Assembly: GCA_037951165.1 (NCBI GenBank)
Contig: JBBDHG010000015.1
Location: forward strand, 3,277,501-3,341,500
DNA: 64,000 nt
DNA from: Lophius americanus
Lineage: Eukaryota; Chordata; Actinopteri; Lophiiformes; Lophiidae
Direction: 5' to 3'
Below are positions 61,021-64,000 of this stretch, one piece after another. Numbering within the stretch: the first letter of the stretch is position 1; the number at the start of each line of letters is the position of its first letter. The notes under the pieces are model-generated. The model was not told the DNA's origin, searched no databases, and saw only the letters and a list, made by a program, of their open reading frames with translations. The translations under genes and the position numbers were made by a program.

Positions 61021-61120
61021 TATCCATCCATCCGCATCCCAGGTATTGGGTGAGAGGACGGGTGCATCATGCACAAGTGGCTAATTCAGAGGTGGATTTG
61101 AACCCAGAACCTTTCCCTAA
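61021..61120 (-). mobile_element. Degraded copy of the common fish interspersed repeat, minus strand
   Basis: GGTATTGGGTGAGAGGACGG and GTGGATTTGAACCCAGAACC, in that order, match the reversed 3' and B-box-like parts of the family with the middle deleted. Confidence 0.5.
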
Positions 61121-61880
61121 AAGGTTGGGTAGATCTTAGGAAGGTAGATATAATTACACTACGTATTTTTTCTTAACTTAAATTTTTACCATAAAGCTAA
61201 AAGTTAAATATGCTACTGTATCAAGAAGAATTCAAGTTGAAAATACTTATTTCACCAGAGTGTTACCAGTGTTTAATTAATTTTTCAACTATTGTCCTTT
61301 TACAGTGCAGTTGTCCATCTTGCCACGAATACTTTTTGATAGAAATACATGCACAGTCTGTAAAACACCTCACAGTAAGGAGAGAATTGTTGTTGATTTA
61401 GAAAAGTAAATAAATTACTTCAACTGATAATATTCTGTTCAATTAGGTATTTTCAGCTTGTGTGCTCAAGTGTGAAATTATTATGTCTATATACGTATTG
61501 CTTTTAATTTTTTCTTATTCGAATGCCATTTGCTTGGGGGAACTACAGCAAACTGGTTTAAACCGGAAACCATCTTATTCCATTGGATTGATGTAAATAT
61601 GCACTTTAAATGTTCATCACAGTTCTTTCACTTTTTTCAGTGAGGGCTTATCTGTAGCCGGCACAAAGTGAGCCGTTGCTCGTGTGCCATCCAATCAACT
61701 TCGAACACATACTCTCCACTTCCTGGTCTTTATCGACCCGTGACATCTGATTGGACTGAGAGGAGCACGAATGCCCCCTTTCAATCACCAACACTTTATC
61801 GTCTTTTTCTGAAATGGCCGACATGTTGAGGTTTATTATTACTATCTTGTTGTATTTATTTCCTAATCTCTTCAAATTTC
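61121..61880. other. Unique or unclassified sequence
   Basis: 61,640-61,830 is less AT-rich, with AAATGGCCGACATGTTGAGG near its right edge, and looks repeat-like. I cannot name it. The rest is AT-rich. Confidence 0.4.
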
Positions 61881-61959
61881 CTGCATCGCGCATGAAACGA
61901 GATAAATGACTCCCCCGAGAGGGATGAGGTCGTTGTGGCAGGAAAATAAAACAAAAACA

Positions 61960-62110
61960 AACATGCAGCAGAATGTGAAATTAGTGAATTGAGGCCATAA
62001 ACATAATAGAAATAGGCTCAATATTATCACGTCTGTCCGACAGAACCGACAGCGGCGGTAATGGCACTCAGCTTTCAGCAGCAGCACCAGCTGTGCCCAA
62101 TCCAAATGGG
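61960..62110. promoter_or_regulatory. Candidate conserved element with CCATAAA-type homeodomain site
   Basis: ATTAGTGAATTGAGGCCATA continues into AACATAATAG. CCATAAA is the preferred core of posterior Hox/Cdx proteins. A CAG-rich stretch follows (TTTCAGCAGCAGCACCAGCT). It is unique in the window. Function is inference. Confidence 0.25.
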
Positions 62111-62164
62111 CACCAACAGCAATTCAGGCCGAGCAGGGTCAGATGAGGACAGAAGCACAGATGC

Positions 62165-62206
62165 GGGAGGGGGGGGTGGAGCGGAGGGGCTGAGTGGCGG
62201 GGTGGG
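62165..62206 (+). other. Potential G-quadruplex
   Basis: Five G-runs of three or more (62,165-167, 62,169-176, 62,186-189, 62,199-202, 62,204-206) are separated by loops of 1 to 9 bases. The purine bias continues to about 62,310. Folding is predicted, not shown. Confidence 0.55.
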
Positions 62207-62339
62207 CAGAGAGATGGAGAGAGGAGGAAGAAATGCGAGGAAGGCAAATAGATTGTTAGGAAGGGGGAGGGAGAGGAGGAGAGAGCGTTTAGCGCGATGA
62301 AGGAAACAAAAGGACGGCGAGAGAGGCAAACAAAGGCTG

Positions 62340-62460
62340 GGCGGTACGGATGGGATGATGAATGTGTTTTGCGATATATGTGACCATTAATGGCTTTCAT
62401 GACATCATCATCCACCTCCAGTATGATTGATGATGGATGCAGCAGCTTGATTGTAATTAG
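62340..62460. promoter_or_regulatory. Candidate enhancer-like block with homeodomain/PBX motifs
   Basis: Within 120 bases are CCATTAATGG (a palindromic homeodomain site), TGACATCATC (CRE/AP-1-like), TGATTGATGATGG (PBX-Hox-like TGATTGAT) and TTGTAATTAG. The density of such cores is higher than elsewhere in the window. No repeat signature is seen until 62,465. Function is inference. Confidence 0.3.
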
Positions 62461-62600
62461 ATCTGCAACAATTACTCGATTAATCAATTAGCTTTCAACC
62501 ATAAAATTATGTTGATGAAAGATGAGTCATTAAAATGTGTCTTTTCTTTAGTCCTCAATGTCAGTAAACTGTTTGGAATGTGGTCATAAAAAGACAATAG
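62461..62600 (+). mobile_element. Possible end of a hAT-type repeat
   Basis: ATCTGCAACAATTACTCGAT followed by TAATCAATTAG, then GTCCTCAATGTCAGTAAACT, resembles a common fish element that starts 'tctgcaac ... attaatcgatta'. No opposite end was found. Confidence 0.5.
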
Positions 62601-63497
62601 AGGGTGTAACCCTGTTTTTTGCCATGTTTTTGTAGTAGTATTCAACTAAGAAGCACTGAGAGAATCCTATTATGTCATAACTCCTAAAAGCAATAGTCCC
62701 AGGATAGTTCGACCCTCCAAATATTAGTCCTTGACCATGAAAACCTATCCCTAGAACTTTGACTCAAACAAGCATCATTATTAGTTTGATAGTTTAAACA
62801 AAATTCCACTAATGGACATTTCTTCAGGATGCAGCGCTTAAATGGGATTTCTTCTTCTTCAGCAAAGCTTCAACTCGGTCTCATGGTAATCTGTTGCAAA
62901 GCATTGTTAAAAAAAAAAAATCATGGTCCTGTTGCTTTCTCTGGATCTGTTCCAAAATTGATTTCCTTTTCCTTGCCACAAGCCCAACCCATCATTAACC
63001 CCATGGAACCCATGGTGGCACAGGTGCCACAACCCCTTTAACCCTTATGCCTCACTAGAGACATTTAAATTGTCTTTTAACTGTTACTTTATTCTGATAA
63101 TTCCTCATAGAATGGTAACATGTCCGAATAATATTAAAATTGCAATTTTTGATCGGTGCATCACGTCTTTGTGGCGTCTTCGTTCAATATAGTTGTTTTA
63201 ACGGTTTTTGAATTTATTGTCCATTGTTTAGTCCGAATCAGAAAAATATGTAAATCCTATCCTAAATAAAATCCCTAAAAAATGGTTACTTGTTCAATTA
63301 AAAAAAAAATCAGTTTAGCTTTTAGCATATGGTAAATGTTGATAATAATGATGAATTAATGAATGAATTAATGATAATTCATTATGATTAATGAAAACAA
63401 ATGTTAAATGTAGCTCAATCACATGAGAAGTAAAACTGAATATTGATTACAACAAAAGAGTCTTGGTTCTCAGGCTCTTCTGTGAGATTGTTTTTAT
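62601..63497. other. AT-rich sequence, no gene recognised
   Basis: GATCGGTGCATCA near 63,151 resembles the hAT end at 12,234 but stands alone. 63,340-63,400 is built from GAATTAATG-like units. Nothing else supported. Confidence 0.45.
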
Positions 63498-63692
63498 GGA
63501 TACTGGTGGCGGTGGCCGATAACTCTGCCGAGACCGATGAATGATGACGTTGATGGATCTGTGAGGATTGGGCGGAGACGGGAAGGTGGAAGGTGGCGCA
63601 AACCAGGTATATGAGCGAACTGGAAGACAGAAGAGAGTCGTATTTAAAAAGGCAACAGCCGATGATGATAGGCTAGCGATGAAGGTGTGTCA
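63498..63692 (+). repeat. Dispersed GGTGG-type repeat, copy 4 of 4 (longest)
   Basis: GGATACTGGTGGCGGTGGCC, ACTCTGCCGAGACCGATGA, GGATCTGTGAGGATTGGGCG and GCGATGAAGGTGTGTCACC. The first part matches 39,375, the first and last parts match 58,111-58,250, and the middle matches 49,501-49,535. This makes it the best local template of the family. I do not recognise a named family or coding potential. Confidence 0.6.
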
Positions 63693-64000
63693 CCATGAAA
63701 TTTGGTTTGATGTGACTTGAATTAATGCCCCAGACTGTGAGGCAAGTAATTGTGGCTGAGCATGAGTAAAAGGTGAGGATGATAGAGGGGTATGACCAGG
63801 GACTGGCTTGAGTGTGCAAGAGGATAGACTTCCTGACTGAACTTACCCGAGAGCTTCATAAGTGTGAAACTTATGTATACGGCAGATACCTCTGTTTTTA
63901 CTCATCCGCTGAAGCATGTAAATAGCAGTAAAAAAAAGTGTGTGAGTGATCAACCTGTTTAGGACAAATATTATTGACAAGACATATTGAAATTTTCAAC
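63693..64000. other. Unique sequence to the window end
   Basis: Nothing recognised in the last 300 bases. Confidence 0.5.

Noticed and set aside
1..64000. CRISPR arrays, operons, phage genes, rRNA or tRNA genes
   Set aside because: No regularly spaced repeats with unique spacers, no gene-dense strand runs, and the tRNA-like segments found are degraded SINE heads, not complete tRNA genes.

Overview
This window looks like ordinary nuclear DNA of a bony fish, probably a spiny-rayed teleost. It is AT-rich and full of stop codons. It has long (CA)n microsatellites and decayed copies of transposons typical of fish genomes: Tc1/mariner, hAT, Rex-type non-LTR retrotransposons, tRNA-derived SINEs and short inverted-repeat DNA elements. 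There is no bacterial or viral gene organisation. I could not recognise a single intact host gene in 64 kb. The window is therefore either a gene desert or part of a very large intron. I saw no CRISPR array, no rRNA or tRNA gene and no undescribed gene system.

Layout. 1-12 kb: mostly unique sequence, with a compound palindrome (613-700), a long pyrimidine tract leading into a (CA)n microsatellite (5.8-6.5 kb), a candidate regulatory block (8.4-8.8 kb) and an internally deleted hAT element (11.75-12.25 kb). 12-21 kb: SINE fragments, a minus-strand interspersed repeat, a local duplication (about 15.0-15.3 kb), a strong CTCF-like site (16,711), a perfect hairpin (17.43 kb) and two SINEs, one carrying a near-perfect 22-bp hairpin (20.15 kb). 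21-34 kb: a LINE 3' end, more SINE-type fragments and long stretches with nothing recognisable.

34-45 kb is the most repeat-dense part. It holds a Tc1 transposase relic, LINE tails with GATAA/CTTAT repeats, another SINE, a LINE 3' end, an unclassified element and a structured inverted-repeat element (44.0-44.6 kb). It also holds a possible exon-like open segment behind a good splice acceptor (40,260-40,390). 45-64 kb is mostly unique AT-rich sequence, with a composite LINE reverse transcriptase relic (55.8-56.4 kb), a (TA)n run and a cluster rich in homeodomain-type motifs near 62 kb.

No set of genes works together here. What the window offers is transposon history plus a few blocks that could be conserved regulatory elements, which only alignment to other fish could confirm. 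All transposon calls rest on recalled family motifs, not on database searches.
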